Shown here piece by piece: positions 14,718 through 23,519 of a stretch of 64,000 nucleotides of DNA. Position numbers and translations under genes: made by a program. The stretch's first letter is position 1. Each line of letters opens with the position of its first letter. The notes under the pieces are model-generated. The model was not told the DNA's origin and did no database searches. It saw nothing but the letters and a program-made list of their open reading frames with translations. The DNA comes from Nocardioides sp. ChNu-153 (GTDB lineage: Bacteria; Actinomycetota; Actinomycetes; Propionibacteriales; Nocardioidaceae). The stretch covers positions 372,001-436,000 of the forward strand of contig NZ_JADEVT010000002.1 of assembly GCF_030466625.1 (NCBI RefSeq), given 5' to 3'.

Positions 14718-16955
14718 CTACAGCACGGTGAGCACCACCGTCGTGCCGCGGCGCACCTGGGTGCCCGAGCCCGGGTCCGACCAGGCGACGAAGCCGAGCT
14801 GGGGCAGGCTGCCGCCGAGCGCGCGCTCCTCCACGACGAGGCCGAGGGCCTCGAGCTGCGCGCGGGCGTCCTGGACCCGCATCCGCACGAGGCCGTCGGG
14901 GATCGTGACGAGCTCGGGCCCCTTCGACACCACGAGGTTCACGGTGTCGCCGCGGAAGAGGGTGCCGCCCGCGGGGTCCTGGCGGATCACGAGCCCGGCG
15001 GGGACGGAGTCGGAGAACTCCTCGCTGCGGGAGACCTGCAGCTCGTCGCCCTCCAGGGCGGGGTCGCCCGTCGTGAGCGCGCCCTGTGCCTCGTCGGCGG
15101 AGCGGCCCGTGAAGTCCTCGACCTCGATGGGGCGCCGGCCCGCGCTGAGCACGACGGTGACGTCGGTCCCGGGGCGCACGACGGTGCCCGCAGCCGGGTC
15201 GGTGGACACGACGCTGCCCTCGGGCACGGTCTCGGAGTACGCCGGCTCGCCCTCGACGAGGTCGAGCGTCAGGTCGCCGAGCGCGGCCCGGGCCTCGTCG
15301 GCGGTGCGGCCCTCGAGACCCGGCACGGTGTAGCGCTCCGGGCCGAGCGAGAGCACGAGGGTGATGGTGGACCCGCGCGCCGCGTCGGCCCCGCCCTCGG
15401 GGTCGGTGCCGAGCACGCGACCGGCCGCGACCGTCTCGGAGTACGCCGGCTCGCCGACCTCCACCTCGAACCCGGCGGCCTCCGCCTCCGCGGTCGCCGC
15501 CGCCTCGTCCATGTCGAGGAGGTACGGCGTGGGCACGGAGCGCCACTGCGCCCAGGCGAACGCCAGCGTGGCGAGGAGCGCGACCACCACGAGCAGCGCC
15601 AGCAGGAGCGGGGCGCGGCGACGTCGCCGCGGGGCGTCGGCGGCGCCGTCGTCGTGCCCGCCGCCGTACCCGCCGTCGTACCGGCCGTCGTACCGGCCGT
15701 CGTACCCCTCGTCGTCGCCCCCCTCGAGGTCGTCGTCGAGGTCGTCCAGCCCGTCGCCCAGGTCGGCGAGGTCGTCGTCCGGGTCGTCCGCGGCGGGCCG
15801 GTCGTCGGGGTACGGCGGCGTCGAGCGGCGGCCCGGCAGGAGGCCGCGCCGCGCGGCCGGCTGCACCGGCAGGCGGCTGGTCAGCTCGGCGGCCGGGGCG
15901 GCGGCGCCCGCACCCCCGGAGGCCTGGGCGAGCACGGGGTAGAGCTCGGCCTCGACGAACCCGTCGCCCTCGAGCCGCTCCAGCTCCTCGGTGTCGAGGC
16001 GGTCCTCGCCCCGGTCGGCCTCGGTGCGGCGGGGGAGGAGGTCGGCGACGAGGTCGTCGTCGTGCCGCACGCCCTCGGCGAGCGCCTGGGCGACGCGGCG
16101 CACGTGGTGGGCCAGGACGGTCGCGTCGGCGGGGCGGTGGCTGCGGTCGCGGGCCGTGGCACGGGCGACGAGCGCGTCGACGTACGCCGGCAGCCCCGGC
16201 TGCAGCCGCGACGGCGGGGGGACGTCGGCGTGCACGTGCTTGTAGGCCACCTGGATCGGGGTCTCGCCCTGGTGGGGCTTCTCCCCGGTCAGCAGCTCGT
16301 AGAGAACGACGCCGAGGGCGTAGACGTCGGCGCGCTCGTCGCTGCGGCCGTCGACCACGAGCTCGGGGGCCAGGTAGGAGACGGTGCCGATGAGCACGCC
16401 GCCCGTGGTGGTGTGGTGGGTCTCGGCGTCCACCGCGCGGGCCAGCCCGAAGTCGGCGACCTTCACGCGGCCGTCCTCGGCGATGAGCACGTTCTCGGGC
16501 TTCACGTCGCGGTGGACGATGCCGGCCCGGTGCGCCGCACCGACGGCGGCCACGACGGGCTCGAGGATCGCGAGCGCGCGGGCGGCGCCCAGCGGGGCCT
16601 GCTCGCGCACGACGTCGCGCAGCGTGCGGCCCGGCACGAGCTCCATGACGAGGAAGACGATCCCGTCGTCGGTGCCCTGGTCGTGGACGGCGACGACGTT
16701 GGGGTGCGACAGCCGCGCCGCGGCGCGGGCCTCGCGCACGAAGCGCTCGGCGAAGCTGTCGTTGCCGGTGATCGGGTCGCCGAGGCCGGGGTGCATGACC
16801 TTGACGGCGACGACGCGGTCGAGGCGGACGTCGAGGGCCTCGTGCACGCTCGCCATGCCGCCGCGGGCGACGAGGCGGCCGACGCGGTAGCGCCCGTCGA
16901 GCAGACGTCCGACCAGTCCGCCGCCGGCGGGCGTGGGGTGGGCGTCGGGCAGCAC
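14718..16955 (-). CDS. PASTA-domain Ser/Thr protein kinase (PknL-position homologue)
   Basis: A 745-residue membrane receptor kinase. The N-terminal Hanks kinase domain starts LLDGRYRVGRLVARGGMASVHEA, with the ATP lysine in VAVKVM (about residue 51), HRDVKPEN (about 147), DFGLA and an activation loop rich in Thr. A long acidic linker contains a repeated Gly-Tyr-Asp segment (about residues 415-434). One transmembrane helix follows at about 447-470, then four extracellular PASTA repeats that normally bind muropeptides or lipid II. It is convergent in position with pknL of mycobacteria, next to its substrate gene Rv2175c, but mycobacterial PknL lacks PASTA repeats. GTG 16955 has GGAGGA upstream; a TATCCT -10 lies at 17010-17015. 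Confidence 0.9.
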   Translation of the reverse strand: MLPDAHPTPAGGGLVGRLLDGRYRVGRLVARGGMASVHEALDVRLDRVVAVKVMHPGLGDPITGNDSFAERFVREARAAARLSHPNVVAVHDQGTDDGIVFLVMELVPGRTLRDVVREQAPLGAARALAILEPVVAAVGAAHRAGIVHRDVKPENVLIAEDGRVKVADFGLARAVDAETHHTTTGGVLIGTVSYLAPELVVDGRSDERADVYALGVVLYELLTGEKPHQGETPIQVAYKHVHADVPPPSRLQPGLPAYVDALVARATARDRSHRPADATVLAHHVRRVAQALAEGVRHDDDLVADLLPRRTEADRGEDRLDTEELERLEGDGFVEAELYPVLAQASGGAGAAAPAAELTSRLPVQPAARRGLLPGRRSTPPYPDDRPAADDPDDDLADLGDGLDDLDDDLEGGDDEGYDGRYDGRYDGGYGGGHDDGAADAPRRRRRAPLLLALLVVVALLATLAFAWAQWRSVPTPYLLDMDEAAATAEAEAAGFEVEVGEPAYSETVAAGRVLGTDPEGGADAARGSTITLVLSLGPERYTVPGLEGRTADEARAALGDLTLDLVEGEPAYSETVPEGSVVSTDPAAGTVVRPGTDVTVVLSAGRRPIEVEDFTGRSADEAQGALTTGDPALEGDELQVSRSEEFSDSVPAGLVIRQDPAGGTLFRGDTVNLVVSKGPELVTIPDGLVRMRVQDARAQLEALGLVVEERALGGSLPQLGFVAWSDPGSGTQVRRGTTVVLTVL
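15655..15715 (-). repeat. in-frame repeat encoding Gly-Tyr-Asp units in the kinase linker
   Basis: Three to four imperfect copies of a 12-bp unit (read on the + strand as CCGTCGTACCGG and variants). They encode YDGR/YDGG repeats just inside the membrane. The surrounding linker is strongly acidic. Copy number is likely to vary between strains. Confidence 0.7.
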
Positions 16956-17009
16956 GTGGGTCGTCCTCCGGGTCGGGGGCCTCGTGCCACGACGGGGCCG
17001 GCTCCCGCC

Positions 17010-17015
17010 AGGATA
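17010..17015 (-). promoter_or_regulatory. putative -10 box (TATCCT) for the PASTA kinase gene
   Basis: TATCCT on the reverse strand, 54 nt upstream of GTG 16955. With a start about 7 nt downstream this gives a leader of about 48 nt, which carries the GGAGGA ribosome site. Confidence 0.4.
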
Positions 17016-17091
17016 CGGACCGCGGGCCCCGCGGCACCGGTCCCGGGCCCGGCCCGGCGTGTTCCGCACCGGTGGTGGGATCATGGCGCCC

Positions 17092-17487
17092 ATGGACAGC
17101 AGTGCGCAGGCAGGGGCCACGCCCGGCGAGCCGACGGGCCAGGCGGATCTCGGCGCCCTCGTGGAGGAGTGGGTCGACTGGGCCGAGGCGGCCCGCCGCC
17201 TCGGGGTGACCGTGTCCCGCGTGCGCACGCTCATCCGCGACAACCAGCTGGCGGCCGCCGTGCCGTCGCCGGGCGCGGGCCAGCAGGTACCGGCCGCCTT
17301 CATCCAGGACGGGCTGCTGCTGAAGGGCCTGCCCGGCCTCGTGGTGATGCTGAGCGACCACGGCTACGACCACCGCGAGATCATCGAGTGGCTCTACACC
17401 GACCTCGACCTGCCGGGTCGCCCGATCGACGCCCTCGTCGAGAACCGCGGGTCGGAGGTCAAGCGCCGCGCGCAGGCGATGCACTGA
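17092..17487 (+). CDS. Rv2175c-family DNA-binding protein
   Basis: A 131-residue protein matching Rv2175c of M. tuberculosis, a small DNA-binding protein phosphorylated by PknL. The N-terminal winged helix-turn-helix reads VDWAEAARRLGVTVSRVRTLIRDNQL. The C-terminal domain contains VPAAFIQDGLLLKGLPGLVVMLSDHGYDHREIIEWLYTDL, a segment highly typical of the family, and the protein ends in a basic tail. It is divergent from the PASTA kinase gene, so kinase and substrate pairing is likely retained. Two in-frame ATGs exist (17083 and 17092); I prefer 17092, which has a weak TGGGAT -10 placed for a near-leaderless start. Which genes it controls is unknown. Confidence 0.87.
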   Translation: MDSSAQAGATPGEPTGQADLGALVEEWVDWAEAARRLGVTVSRVRTLIRDNQLAAAVPSPGAGQQVPAAFIQDGLLLKGLPGLVVMLSDHGYDHREIIEWLYTDLDLPGRPIDALVENRGSEVKRRAQAMH

Positions 17488-17517
17488 CCCGGCGCGTCCC
17501 CCGAGCCCGCGCCTGCC

Positions 17518-18636
17518 TCAGGAGGTACGGCGGGTCGCGGCCGCCGCGAGCTGCTCCAGCGCCGTCGTGACCTCGGGGTCGAGGTCGGCGGCGGCGAGCC
17601 CCGCGAGCGCCTGGCCCGTCAGGGCGTCGATGCGCTCCTCGACCTGCGCGCGGGCGCCGGAGCCGTCGACGAGGTCGCGCAGCCGGTCGACGTCGGCGGG
17701 CGAGAGGGCCGTACCCAGGGAGCGGTCGAGCCGCGCGGCGTCGTCGGCGTCGAGCGCCTCCAGGGCGAGGGCGACGAGCACCGTGCGCTTGCCCTCGACG
17801 AGGTCGTCGCCGGCCGGCTTGCCGGTCGTCGCGGGCTCGCCGAACACGCCGAGCTGGTCGTCGCGCAGCTGGAAGGCCTCGCCGAGCGGCAGGCCGAACC
17901 CGCTGAGGGCCGCGAGCTGCTCGGGCGTCCCCCCGGCGAGCGCGGCGCCGACGTGGAGCGGGCGCTCGATGGAGTACTTCGCCGATTTGTAGCGCAGCAC
18001 CGTCATCGCCAGGTCGGCGTCCGCCGTGGCGCGGGCCTGCACGGACACGTCGAGGAACTGGCCCCCGATGACCTCGGTGCGGCACACGTCGAGCACCTCG
18101 AGCGCGGGTCCGACGTCGGCGAGGCCGAGGCCGCAGCGGCGCAGGAGCTCGTCGGACCAGCTGAGCAGCAGGTCGCCGAGGAGGATGGCGGCCGCGGCGC
18201 CGTACTGCTCGGGGTCGCCGTCCCAGCCCGCGGCGCGGTGCTCGCCCTCGAACGCCTTGTGCGTGGCGGGCCGGCCGCGGCGGGTGTCGGAGGCGTCCAT
18301 GAGGTCGTCGTGCACCAGCGCACTCGCGTGCAGCAGCTCGAGCGAGGCGCAGGCGCGCACGAGCGCGTCCTGCTGCTCGGGCGTCGGGCGGGGGTGCACG
18401 GCGTGGTAGCCCCACCAGCAGAAGCGGGCGCGCAGGCGCTTGCCGCCCGCGACGGTCGTGCGGGCAGCGGCGACGAGGCGGGCCGCGTCGTCGCCGAGGG
18501 GGGCCAGCTGCGCGGCCTGGCCGTCGAGGAAGGCGGTGAGGGCCTCCTCCACGCGGGTGGCGAGGGTGTCGCCGCCGGTCGTGCCGGGGCTGCTCGTGCC
18601 CGTGCCGCTGGTGCCCGCGTGTTCGTCTGATCCCAC
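17518..18636 (-). CDS. trans-polyprenyl diphosphate synthase
   Basis: A 372-residue all-helical prenyltransferase that condenses isopentenyl diphosphate with an allylic diphosphate. The first aspartate-rich motif is VHDDLMDASDTRRGRPATHK and the second is LRDDQLGVFGEPATTGK; the KRT motif (GKRTVLVALA) is also present. The residues before the first motif (ASLELLHASALVHDD) would set chain length, but I cannot assign the product as farnesyl, geranylgeranyl or longer. The position matches idsA2 (Rv2173) near MTHFR in mycobacteria, and the product could feed carotenoid or polyprenyl lipid synthesis. GTG 18636 follows a TAGGCT -10 by 7 nt, indicating a leaderless mRNA. Confidence 0.9.
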   Translation of the reverse strand: MGSDEHAGTSGTGTSSPGTTGGDTLATRVEEALTAFLDGQAAQLAPLGDDAARLVAAARTTVAGGKRLRARFCWWGYHAVHPRPTPEQQDALVRACASLELLHASALVHDDLMDASDTRRGRPATHKAFEGEHRAAGWDGDPEQYGAAAAILLGDLLLSWSDELLRRCGLGLADVGPALEVLDVCRTEVIGGQFLDVSVQARATADADLAMTVLRYKSAKYSIERPLHVGAALAGGTPEQLAALSGFGLPLGEAFQLRDDQLGVFGEPATTGKPAGDDLVEGKRTVLVALALEALDADDAARLDRSLGTALSPADVDRLRDLVDGSGARAQVEERIDALTGQALAGLAAADLDPEVTTALEQLAAAATRRTS

Positions 18637-18643
18637 GCCCGCG

Positions 18644-18649
18644 AGCCTA
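18644..18649 (-). promoter_or_regulatory. -10 box (TAGGCT) of a leaderless promoter
   Basis: Reverse-strand TAGGCT ends 7 nt before GTG 18636 of the polyprenyl synthase gene, and no ribosome site is present. Confidence 0.65.
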
Positions 18650-18699
18650 GTCAGGGGGCACAGGCCCGCCCGCGGCCGGGCCGCGGCCGGGGCGCGACG

Positions 18700-20340
18700 T
18701 CACTGCTGGCGCTCCACGTGCCCGTCGACGACGTGCCAGTGCTGGGCCAGGTCGACGGCGGAGAGCAGGCGGCGGTCGTGGGAGACGAGCAGCAGGGCGC
18801 CGTCGTACGACGCGAGGGCCCGCTCGAGCTGCTCGATCGCGGGCAGGTCCAGGTGGTTGGTGGGCTCGTCGAGCACGAGCAGGTTGACGCCACGGGCCTG
18901 CAGCAGCGCCATCGCCGCCCGCGTGCGCTCCCCGGGCGAGAGCCGGCCGACGAGCGAGGCCACCTGGTCGGCCTTGAGCCCGAACTTCGCGAGCAGGGTG
19001 CGGACGTCGGCGGAGGTCCAGGCGGGCAGGGCGAGCTCCATCGCCGTGCCGAGCGGTCGGTCCTCGGCGAGCCCGGTGCGGCCCTGGTCGATCTCGCCCA
19101 CGGCGACGGAGACACCCTGCGAGGCGCGGCCCGCGTCGGGAGCCAGCCGGCCGAGCAGCAGCGCGAGGAGCGTGGACTTGCCGGCGCCGTTGGGGCCGGT
19201 GATGCCGATGCGGTCCCCGGCCTCGACCTGGAGCGAGACGGGCCCGAGGGTGAAGTCGCCGCGCCGCACGACGGCGTCGTCGAGGGTGGCGACGACCGTC
19301 GAGGAGCGGGGGGCGGCGGCGATCTCGAACCGCAGCTCCCACTCCTTGCGCGGTTCCTCCACCTCGGCCAGTCGCGCGATCCGCGACTCCATCTGCCGGA
19401 CCTTCTGCGCCTGCTTCTCCGACGACTCGGTCTGCGCGCGGCGCCGCACCTTGTCGTTGTCGGGGCTCTTCCGCATCGCGTTGCGCACGCCCTGCGAGCT
19501 CCACTCGCGCACCTGGCGGGACCGGGCGACGAGGTCGTCGCGCTTGTCGGCGTACTCCTCGTAGGCCTCCCGCGCGTGGCGGCGTGCGACGGCCCGGGCG
19601 TCGAGGTAGGCCTCGTAGCCGCCGTCGTACACGGCCACCTGCCGCTGGGCGAGGTCGAGCTCGACGACCCGCGTGACGCAGCGGGCGAGGAACTCCCGGT
19701 CGTGGGAGACGAGCACGACCCCGCTGCGCAGCCCGCGGACGAAGGTCTCGAGCCGCTCCAGCCCGTCGAGGTCGAGGTCGTTGGTCGGCTCGTCGAGCAG
19801 CAGGAGGTCGAAGCGGCTCAGCAGCAGCGCCGCGAGCGCCGCCCGGGCCGCCTGGCCGCCGGACAGCGACGTCATCAGGGCGTCGGCGCCGACGTCGAGG
19901 CCCAGGTCGGCGAGCACCGCCGGCAGCCGGTCCTCGAGGTCGGCGGCCCCGCTGGCCATCCAGCGGTCGAACGCCGCCGCGTAGACGTCGTCGGCGCCCG
20001 GCACGTCGGACCCCAGGTCGGCGGCCGCGGCCTCCATGGCGGCGGTGGCGGCGGTCGCGCCCGTACGACGTCCCACGTACGCCGCGACCGTCTCGCCCGG
20101 GACCCGGTCGTGCTCCTGCGGGAGCCAGCCGACGAACGCGTCGGCGGGCGCGAGGTGCACGTGGCCGTCGACCGGCTCGTCCACGCCGGCGAGGAGCCGC
20201 AGCAGGGTCGACTTGCCGGCCCCGTTCGCTCCGACGACGCCGACGACGTCGCCGGGCGCCACGGTGAGGTCGAGGGAGTCGAAGAGCACGCGATGGCCGT
20301 GGCCGCCGGCCAGCTCCTTCGCGACGAGGGTCGCCGTCAC
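18700..20340 (-). CDS. ABC-F family ATPase
   Basis: A 546-residue soluble protein with two ABC ATPase domains and no membrane helices. The first has Walker A GANGAGKST, signature LSGGQAARAAL and Walker B LLLLDEPTNDLDLDGLE; the second has GPNGAGKST, LSPGERTRAAM and LLVLDEPTNHLDLPAIE. Between them lies a long charged linker (about residues 235-305) as in ABC-F translation factors that bind the ribosomal E site. It may be a housekeeping factor or give antibiotic protection; sequence alone does not decide. The frame is open further upstream, but GTG 20340 is preferred because a TAGGCT -10 lies 7 nt before it and the family N-terminus begins there (TATLVAKELAGG). Confidence 0.9.
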   Translation of the reverse strand: MTATLVAKELAGGHGHRVLFDSLDLTVAPGDVVGVVGANGAGKSTLLRLLAGVDEPVDGHVHLAPADAFVGWLPQEHDRVPGETVAAYVGRRTGATAATAAMEAAAADLGSDVPGADDVYAAAFDRWMASGAADLEDRLPAVLADLGLDVGADALMTSLSGGQAARAALAALLLSRFDLLLLDEPTNDLDLDGLERLETFVRGLRSGVVLVSHDREFLARCVTRVVELDLAQRQVAVYDGGYEAYLDARAVARRHAREAYEEYADKRDDLVARSRQVREWSSQGVRNAMRKSPDNDKVRRRAQTESSEKQAQKVRQMESRIARLAEVEEPRKEWELRFEIAAAPRSSTVVATLDDAVVRRGDFTLGPVSLQVEAGDRIGITGPNGAGKSTLLALLLGRLAPDAGRASQGVSVAVGEIDQGRTGLAEDRPLGTAMELALPAWTSADVRTLLAKFGLKADQVASLVGRLSPGERTRAAMALLQARGVNLLVLDEPTNHLDLPAIEQLERALASYDGALLLVSHDRRLLSAVDLAQHWHVVDGHVERQQ

Positions 20341-20347
20341 GCTGCGC

Positions 20348-20353
20348 AGCCTA
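20348..20353 (-). promoter_or_regulatory. -10 box (TAGGCT) of a leaderless promoter for the ABC-F gene
   Basis: Reverse-strand TAGGCT ends 7 nt before GTG 20340. It supports that start over the longer open frame upstream. Confidence 0.65.
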
Positions 20354-20437
20354 GGGCGTGCCGGGCCGCTCCGGCGCGCGACCGGGTGGGGGTTGACCAG
20401 GGTGCGGTTGCTCCCGGCCCGGTGGCCGGCGTGCACC

Positions 20438-20443
20438 TAGGAT
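20438..20443 (+). promoter_or_regulatory. -10 box (TAGGAT) of a leaderless promoter for metF
   Basis: TAGGAT ends 6 nt before ATG 20450, so the transcript should begin at the start codon. The ABC-F promoter diverges from it about 85 bp away. Confidence 0.65.
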
Positions 20444-20449
20444 CGCGCC

Positions 20450-21379
20450 ATGACCGCCGAGCAGCCGTCCGTGCCGCCCGCCCCGCGCGAGGAGCGTCCG
20501 ACCATCGGTGAGCTGGTGCGGCGCGGCGACCGCTCGTTCTCCTTCGAGTTCTTCCCGCCGAAGGACGCCGCGGGCGAGGAGACCCTGTGGGCCGCGCTCA
20601 CCGAGCTGCAGCCCTACCAGCCGACGTTCGTGTCCGTGACGTACGGCGCCGGCGGCACCACCCGCGACCGCACCATCGAGATGACCGGGCGCATCGCCCG
20701 GGAGACCTCCCTGCGCGTGATGGGCCACCTCACGTGCGTCGGCCACACCCGCGAGGAGCTCGTCGACGTGCTGCGGGCCTACGCGGCCGCGGGGGTGCAC
20801 GACGTGCTGGCGCTGCGCGGGGACCCGGCCGAGGGGCCGACGGCGCCGTGGACGTCGACGCCCGGCGGGTTCGAGCACGCCGTCGAGCTGGTCGAGCTCG
20901 CCCGGTCGCTCGCCGACGAGCTGGGCGGCCTCGGCGTGGGCGTCGCCGCGTTCCCCGAGAAGCACCCGGGCTCGCTCGCGGTCGACGACGACGCGCGGGT
21001 GCTCGCCGCGAAGGCCGCCGCCGGGGCGGACTTCGCCGTCACCCAGCTGTTCTTCCGGGCCTCGGACTACTTCGCGCTCGTGGAGCGCTCGAGCGCCGCG
21101 GGCGCCGACATCCCGATCCTGCCGGGGATCATGCCGATCACGAACCTCACCTCGGTGAAGCGGATGGCCGAGCTGTCGGGGGCCGAGGTGCCGCCGGAGG
21201 TGCTGCGCCGCTTCGAGGGTGCCGCGGACGCGGCCGAGGTGCGCCGCATCGGCGTCGACGTGGCGACGGAGATGTGCGACGAGCTGCTCGCGGGCGGGGC
21301 GCCCGGCCTGCACTTCTACACGCTCAACCGCTCGCGGGCGACGCGCGAGATCTTCGCGGCGCTGCGCATCACGGCCTGA
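20450..21379 (+). CDS. metF: methylenetetrahydrofolate reductase
   Basis: A 309-residue TIM-barrel enzyme reducing 5,10-methylene-THF to 5-methyl-THF for methionine synthesis. Landmarks: FSFEFFPPKDAAGEETLW with the catalytic Glu, FVSVTYGAGGTTRDRTIE, MGHLTCVGHTREEL, DVLALRGDPAEGP, VTQLFFRASDYF, PILPGIMPITN and the C-terminal LHFYTLNRS. These fit the flavin-dependent MetF family. The neighbouring idsA-like and PknL-like genes match the region of Rv2172c, which is described as a non-canonical MTHFR, so cofactor use should not be assumed from position. It is convergent with the CrtI-like gene, with a small GC hairpin at 21381-21397 between them. Confidence 0.93.
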   Translation: MTAEQPSVPPAPREERPTIGELVRRGDRSFSFEFFPPKDAAGEETLWAALTELQPYQPTFVSVTYGAGGTTRDRTIEMTGRIARETSLRVMGHLTCVGHTREELVDVLRAYAAAGVHDVLALRGDPAEGPTAPWTSTPGGFEHAVELVELARSLADELGGLGVGVAAFPEKHPGSLAVDDDARVLAAKAAAGADFAVTQLFFRASDYFALVERSSAAGADIPILPGIMPITNLTSVKRMAELSGAEVPPEVLRRFEGAADAAEVRRIGVDVATEMCDELLAGGAPGLHFYTLNRSRATREIFAALRITA

Positions 21380-21380
21380 G

Positions 21381-21397
21381 GCCGGCGCGGTGCCGGC
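21381..21397 (+). terminator. short hairpin between convergent genes
   Basis: GCCGGC, a 5-nt GCGGT loop, GCCGGC. Six GC pairs directly after the metF stop and before the convergent oxidoreductase stop; a weak bidirectional terminator at best. Confidence 0.4.
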
Positions 21398-21418
21398 GGC
21401 TCTGGCCGCTCTGGCCGC

Positions 21419-22735
21419 TCAGGCCGGGCCGACGGCCTGGGCGACCAGCGCGGCCGACAGTCCGACGAACGGCAGCCCGGCGCCGGGCGTCGCGTGGGCG
21501 CCGGCGGCGTAAACACCGGCCACCGGCGTGTGCGGACCGAGCCGGGCCAGCACGGTGCCGCGGCCCTGCCACTGCACGCCCCAGGGGGACCCGCCCCACC
21601 GGGTCACCTGGTCGCGGGGGCTGACGTCGACCCGTCGCACGACCCGCTTGCGCAGGTCGAGCCCCTCCCGTGCCAGCGCCTCGACGACGTCGTCGTGGAT
21701 GCGCCCGCGACCGCGCACCGTCCACGCCCGCGCGCCGTCCGGCGCCCGGCCGCCCGGCACGACGCCGAGCGTGGCGTCCTTCCCGTGCAGCACGGTCTCG
21801 GCCACCAGCTCGGGCAGGCCGTCGGCCTCGAGCCCGAGGTGGGCGGTCGGCGCGGGCAGGGTCGGCACGGTCCGGGCGACGTGGCGCGCGAGGGCCGGCA
21901 GCCGTCGCGGGTCGATCGCGCACACGACGACGTCGGCGGCGACCTCACCGCCGGCCGTGGCGACGGCCACGGCCCGCCCGCCGCGCACCACGACGTCGTG
22001 CACGGGGGTGGCGAGCTCGACGGCGACCCGGCGGGTGGCCAGCCGCCGGACCAGCGCGTCGGCGAGGGCCGCCGTACCGCCCGCCGCGGCCGGCACCGAC
22101 CACACCCCGAACCGCTGCTCGAGGTACGCCGTGAGCCCCACCCACGCGGGCACCTGGCGCGGGTCGTGGCCCTCCGCCACGGCGGGGTACGCCGCCGCGA
22201 CCCGCAGGCGCCGGTCGGGCAGCACGCGGCGCAGGCGTCGGTGGAGCGTCTCGCGGGGCAGCAGCAGGCCGGTCGTGGCGCGGTCGGCGAGGGCGGGGTC
22301 CCAGGGCCGCTCGAGGTACTCCCGGCGCAGGACCTCCCACGTGGCGGCGTACGCCGCCACGTGCGCCAGCCAGGCCTCGCCGAGGCCGGGGGAGAACGCG
22401 TCGACGGCGGTCAGCTGCGCCTCCCGCGAGCTGCTCGGCAGGACCAGGCGGGACCCGTCGGCGAAGCGGTGCTCGCGCACCAGCGGGTGGTGCTCGAGCT
22501 CGAGCTCCTTGTCGAGGGGGCGGCCCGACTTGCGGAAGAGGTCACGGGCCACGGCGGGCAGCAGCGTGGTGCTCGGGCCGGCCTGCCAGGCGAACTCGTC
22601 GCGCTCGACGCGGTCGAGCGCGCCGCCGAGCCGGTCGGACGCCTCGAGCAGCACGACCTCGTGGCCCTGCTTGGCCAGCCGGGCGGCGGACGCCATCCCG
22701 CCGTACCCGCCGCCGACCACGACGACCCGGCTCAC
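21419..22735 (-). CDS. CrtI/phytoene desaturase-like FAD-dependent oxidoreductase
   Basis: A 438-residue flavoprotein. The N-terminal dinucleotide-binding loop is VVVVGGGYGGMASAARLAKQGHEVVLLEASDRLGG. The C-terminal FAD-binding segment GVYAAGAHATPGAGLPFVGLSAALVAQ is characteristic of the carotenoid desaturase/amine oxidase superfamily. At 438 residues it is shorter than classic CrtI (about 500), and no phytoene synthase or other carotenoid gene is near, so the substrate is unknown; a carotenoid, sterol-like or amine substrate is possible. Start GTG 22735 immediately precedes the FAD loop. A TACAGT -10 at 22790-22795 would give a leader of about 48 nt. Confidence 0.84.
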   Translation of the reverse strand: MSRVVVVGGGYGGMASAARLAKQGHEVVLLEASDRLGGALDRVERDEFAWQAGPSTTLLPAVARDLFRKSGRPLDKELELEHHPLVREHRFADGSRLVLPSSSREAQLTAVDAFSPGLGEAWLAHVAAYAATWEVLRREYLERPWDPALADRATTGLLLPRETLHRRLRRVLPDRRLRVAAAYPAVAEGHDPRQVPAWVGLTAYLEQRFGVWSVPAAAGGTAALADALVRRLATRRVAVELATPVHDVVVRGGRAVAVATAGGEVAADVVVCAIDPRRLPALARHVARTVPTLPAPTAHLGLEADGLPELVAETVLHGKDATLGVVPGGRAPDGARAWTVRGRGRIHDDVVEALAREGLDLRKRVVRRVDVSPRDQVTRWGGSPWGVQWQGRGTVLARLGPHTPVAGVYAAGAHATPGAGLPFVGLSAALVAQAVGPA

Positions 22736-22867
22736 CGGCGCGGCTCGCGCGGACGGTCGGGGCGGGGGGTCGGTGCGGGCACGCGCGTCACTGTAGGTCG
22801 TGGCCCCGCCCCGACGACGTGTGGTGCGGCCCACACGTCGCGACGGGCCACCCGGGTGACGTCTGGG

Positions 22868-22873
22868 TAACAT
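22868..22873 (+). promoter_or_regulatory. putative -10 box (TAACAT) for the membrane protein gene
   Basis: TAACAT about 74 nt upstream of GTG 22947. An in-frame ATG at 22878 is too close to the box to be included in the transcript, which favours the internal start. Confidence 0.4.
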
Positions 22874-22946
22874 CGGCATGGCCCACCGGCGACCCGGCCG
22901 TGACGTGTCGTGGGGCCGCAGGGTTCGGACCAGGGGGAGCGGGGAA

Positions 22947-23519
22947 GTGGTGGACGGCATGACGGTCGAACGCGAGACCACCGGCGGCGCTGGCGACGGC
23001 ACCACGGCGACGCAGCCCCGGGGTGACCTCCCCGTCCCGCCCACCGTGACGCTGGCCCTGCGGGCCGCGCTGGCCCAGATGGTGGTGATGGCGGTCGCCA
23101 CCGCGGTGACCTACTTCCTCCAGGACGCCCTGCGCGACGCCTGGATCACCGCGCGGGCGGCGTCCACCCAGCAGACCGTCGCCGCGGTCACCGAGTCGGC
23201 CGTCGAGCCGCCGGCGTTCTTCCCCGTCGCGCTGTCGCTGTTCGTGACGTTCGTGCTGCTCGCCCTCGTGCTCGTCGCCATGCTGCGGGCCGGTGCCCGC
23301 TGGGCGCTCTACTCGATGACCGTCGTGGTCGCCGTGAGCGCGCTGGTGCAGCTCGTGGTCGGCACCGCGCCGGGCGTGCCCCTCGTGATCATGGTCCTCG
23401 CGGCCGCCTCCGTCGCGCTGCACGGCCTGACGCTGCTCCTGCTGTGGCACCCCGCTCACGCGGGCTACTTCCGCAGCGCGCACAACGGGCACTGGGCCCG
23501 CGTGGTCGACGAGGACTGA
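22947..23519 (+). CDS. small membrane protein of unknown function
   Basis: A 190-residue protein with a polar N-terminus of about 35 residues (rich in Thr, Gly, Asp) and four hydrophobic helices: near residues 40-60 (ALAQMVVMAVATAVTYFL), 90-112 (FFPVALSLFVTFVLLALVLVAML), 117-137 and 142-163. It ends in a short cytoplasmic tail. No enzymatic motif is visible; it resembles the many uncharacterised actinobacterial membrane proteins with a disordered N-terminus. GTG 22947 has GGGGGAG 7 nt upstream; ATG 22959 is an alternative start. The following gene lies 135 bp away with its own leader. Confidence 0.72.
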   Translation: MVDGMTVERETTGGAGDGTTATQPRGDLPVPPTVTLALRAALAQMVVMAVATAVTYFLQDALRDAWITARAASTQQTVAAVTESAVEPPAFFPVALSLFVTFVLLALVLVAMLRAGARWALYSMTVVVAVSALVQLVVGTAPGVPLVIMVLAAASVALHGLTLLLLWHPAHAGYFRSAHNGHWARVVDED

